Shown here piece after piece: positions 62,353 through 64,000 of a stretch of DNA of 64,000 nt. A program made the position numbers and the translations under genes. The notes beneath the pieces are model-generated. The model was not told the origin of the DNA, did no database searches, and was given only the letters and a program-made list of their open reading frames with translations. Each line of letters opens with the position of its first letter. Within the stretch, counting starts at the first letter, position 1. The stretch comes from Enterovibrio qingdaonensis (GTDB lineage Bacteria; Pseudomonadota; Gammaproteobacteria; Enterobacterales; Vibrionaceae): the NCBI RefSeq assembly GCF_028683135.1, contig NZ_JAJUBB010000001.1, forward strand, positions 1-64,000. The letters are read 5' to 3'.

Positions 62353-62442
62353 TGGGGAAAGTGCCAGCACCTCTAATGGCCGAAATACTGCTGAGCGATT
62401 TTTCCCATCGCAAAGGACACAATTCGCTTGGAGGCGCAAGAA
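62353..62442 (+). ncRNA. possible structured leader (riboswitch-like) upstream of nhaD
   Basis: Just before nhaD the RNA can fold into GGGAAA (62355-62360) pairing with TTTCCC (62401-62406), with a nested stem CAGCA (62365-62369) / TGCTG (62389-62393). An alternative hairpin, GCGAT (62395-62399) with ATCGC (62407-62411), would place the TTTCCC arm in its loop, so the two folds exclude each other. CCTC at 62370-62373 could pair with the GGAGG ribosome site at 62430-62434. Na+- and Li+-sensing riboswitches are known upstream of such antiporters; I cannot confirm membership without a covariance search. Confidence 0.4.
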
Positions 62443-63864
62443 ATGAAGCTACTAATGGCGCTAATGCTGCTGTTGCCGGGAACGGCATTTGCTGCAAGCG
62501 CAGGGACCCCGCTCGACCTCACTAACTCCGCAGTAGGTTACATTGCTCTGGTTATCTTTGTTGGCGCATACGCGCTGGTTATGATGGAAGAGCAAATCCA
62601 CTTACGTAAATCCAAACCCGTACTCTTGGCCGCAGGCTTGATCTGGCTATTACTGGGTTTTGTCTATTCCAATGCGGGAAAGATAGAAATTGCCCAAACC
62701 GCGATTGAGCATAACCTGCTCGAATACGCAGAATTGATGCTATTTTTGCTGGTGGCAATGACCTATATCTCGGCCATGGAAGAGAGGCGGTTATTTGATG
62801 GGTTGAAGGCTTGGATCGTCGGTAAGGGATACGATCTTCGTCAATTGTTTTGGATCACAGGTTGGCTCTCCTTTTTCATATCACCTATTGCTGACAACCT
62901 GACCACTGCATTATTAATGTGTACAGTTGTAATGAAAATTGGGGGTAATAACCCACGATTTATCAACATAGCCTGCGTAAACATCGTTGTAGCAGCTAAT
63001 GCGGGTGGTGCATTTAGCCCCTTTGGTGATATTACAACACTGATGGTTTGGCAGGCGGGTATTGTTGAATTTACGCAGTTTGGTGCCTTGTTTGTACCGT
63101 CAGTGGTTAACTATATTCTTCCTGCATTTATCATGTCGTTGTTCGTACCGAAAGAACAGCCAGATGTGGTGCAGGAGTTTGTTGAACTGAAACGGGGTGC
63201 GAGGCGCATCGTTGTGCTTTTCCTGTTTACCATCGTAACCGCCGTCGGCTTCCATGGCTTGGTTCACTTCCCGCCAGTTATCGGGATGATGATGGGTTTG
63301 GCATACCTTCAATTTTTCGGTTTTTACCTGCGCAAAACGCTGCCAAACTCGTTGGCGCGTAAAAGAGCGTTGGCACAGGCAAAGAATGATGAAGCCGCTT
63401 TACGTCGCTTAGGTTCTGTTATTCCGTTTGATGTATTTCGCAGAGTCTCACACGCAGAGTGGGATACGCTCTTATTCTTCTACGGCGTTGTCATGTGTGT
63501 GGGCGGCTTGAGCCTCATTGGCTACCTTTCAAGTGTGTCAAATGTGATGTACCTGCAATGGGATCCAATATGGGCCAATACATTGGTGGGTATCTTGTCA
63601 GCATTGGTCGACAATATTCCGGTTATGTTCGCTGTCTTGACGATGCAGCCCGAAATGTCATTGGGTAACTGGTTACTGGTTACACTGACCGCAGGGGTAG
63701 GCGGCAGCTTGCTATCGTTGGGTTCAGCGGCAGGTGTGGCTTTGATGGGGCAGGCGAGAGGTATGTACACCTTCTTCGGTCACTTGAAATGGGCTCCTGT
63801 CATATTTATCGGCTATGTTGCATCGATTCTATGCCACCTGTGGTTGAATAGCGGGGCTTTCTAA
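62443..63864 (+). CDS. nhaD: Na+/H+ antiporter NhaD
   Basis: A 473-residue inner-membrane antiporter with about 12-13 transmembrane segments, homologous to the NhaD proteins of Vibrio and other marine bacteria that expel Na+ or Li+ for H+ at alkaline pH. A signal-like N-terminal segment (KLLMALMLLLPGTAFAASAG) is followed by the transport core with SPIADNLTTALLMCTVVMKI and NAGGAFSPFGDITTLMVWQA, where conserved acidic residues lie. ATG 62443 has GGAGG 8 nt upstream. Regulated probably through the leader described above. Confidence 0.92.
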   Translation: MKLLMALMLLLPGTAFAASAGTPLDLTNSAVGYIALVIFVGAYALVMMEEQIHLRKSKPVLLAAGLIWLLLGFVYSNAGKIEIAQTAIEHNLLEYAELMLFLLVAMTYISAMEERRLFDGLKAWIVGKGYDLRQLFWITGWLSFFISPIADNLTTALLMCTVVMKIGGNNPRFINIACVNIVVAANAGGAFSPFGDITTLMVWQAGIVEFTQFGALFVPSVVNYILPAFIMSLFVPKEQPDVVQEFVELKRGARRIVVLFLFTIVTAVGFHGLVHFPPVIGMMMGLAYLQFFGFYLRKTLPNSLARKRALAQAKNDEAALRRLGSVIPFDVFRRVSHAEWDTLLFFYGVVMCVGGLSLIGYLSSVSNVMYLQWDPIWANTLVGILSALVDNIPVMFAVLTMQPEMSLGNWLLVTLTAGVGGSLLSLGSAAGVALMGQARGMYTFFGHLKWAPVIFIGYVASILCHLWLNSGAF

Positions 63865-63880
63865 CCTGATGTAGAAAAGA

Positions 63881-63907
63881 AGAGCGGCTTAGGCCGCTCT
63901 TTTTTGT
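63881..63907 (+). terminator. terminator of nhaD
   Basis: AGAGCGGC (63881-63888), loop TTAG, GCCGCTCT (63893-63900), then TTTTT. Confidence 0.92.
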
Positions 63908-64000
63908 TGAGCATTTGTCCGCAGTTTAGCAAAATAGCGGTAAGTATTTTTTGGGTAACACATTGGAAACACGATGATCTCGAAGTGGGCAGTACGTTTT

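Noticed and set aside
1-64000. CRISPR array, tRNA, rRNA, insertion sequence, integron or prophage
   Set aside because: No regular spacer-repeat array, tRNA-like cloverleaf, transposase or integrase reading frame, or phage gene was seen in the window.

Overview
The window looks like a chromosomal segment of a marine gammaproteobacterium, most likely a member of the Vibrionaceae (an Enterovibrio/Grimontia/Photobacterium-like genome is my inference). The reasons are the close E. coli-like AroG, RNase II, FolX/FolM, DeaD and RavA-ViaA proteins, together with the Na+/H+ antiporter NhaD, small families that I associate with vibrios and their relatives (DUF3283- and DUF3010-like proteins), and regulators of the 'proteobacterial dedicated sortase' system, which is typical of marine gammaproteobacteria. 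I saw no rRNA, tRNA, CRISPR array, insertion sequence or prophage. Gene density is high, most genes sit in short operons, and many are closed by clear hairpin-plus-T terminators.

Layout. 0-5 kb: a PLP aminotransferase divergent from an AraC/GyrI-type regulator with a 15-bp direct repeat between them, a stand-alone NodU/CmcH carbamoyltransferase, and a YbcJ-like S4 protein with a repeat-coded basic tail. 5.5-9 kb: a small DUF6916-like protein and the molybdate transporter modABC. 9-11.7 kb: an unknown protein, a GNAT enzyme and a BCCT transporter. 11.7-17.1 kb: a molybdenum hydroxylase operon (2Fe-2S subunit, Tat-exported Mo subunit, XdhC-type and MocA-type cofactor maturation proteins) divergent from an AraC regulator, with a perfect 8+8 bp palindrome between them. 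17-24.5 kb: cobyric acid synthase, AroG with a TyrR-like box, a GPH-family symporter, an M20 amidohydrolase, and a YceI/cytochrome b561 pair. 25-31.5 kb: folM-folX, a GMC oxidoreductase with its Tat partner and a glyoxalase-like protein, a ribbon-helix-helix protein, an NlpC/P60 lipoprotein, and a LysR regulator divergent from a DUF1127 protein.

32-44 kb: RNase II, a GAF-type protein with a degenerate GGDEF domain, the DEAD-box helicase DeaD with a 300-nt leader, a tandem ChrR-like cupin, a PAS-GGDEF cyclase with intact active and inhibitory sites, a methyltransferase, small regulators and two glutathione S-transferases. 44-48 kb: PdsS/PdsR two-component genes divergent from pdsO, without the sortase or the LPXTG substrate that normally accompany them. 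48-54.7 kb: GNAT, Ogt, DUF3010, an HD-GYP phosphodiesterase, Nudix, an LpxR-like outer-membrane protein, a sulfurtransferase with a probable TTG start and a solitary PstS-like protein. 55-64 kb: ravA-viaA, a LysE exporter, a TrpXYZ-like ABC importer and nhaD with a structured leader.

Themes. Molybdenum is taken up by ModABC and may feed the nearby Mo hydroxylase, which comes with its own cofactor-maturation genes. Cyclic-di-GMP is represented by one apparently active cyclase, one degenerate GGDEF protein and one HD-GYP phosphodiesterase. I did not find a wholly new system that I can prove. The strongest leads are the sortase-less Pds module, the nhaD leader RNA, the GMC/Tat/VOC operon that lacks a cytochrome, and an orphan terminator near 32.3 kb that suggests an unannotated small RNA. 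Function calls come from reading translated motifs by eye; no database search was run.
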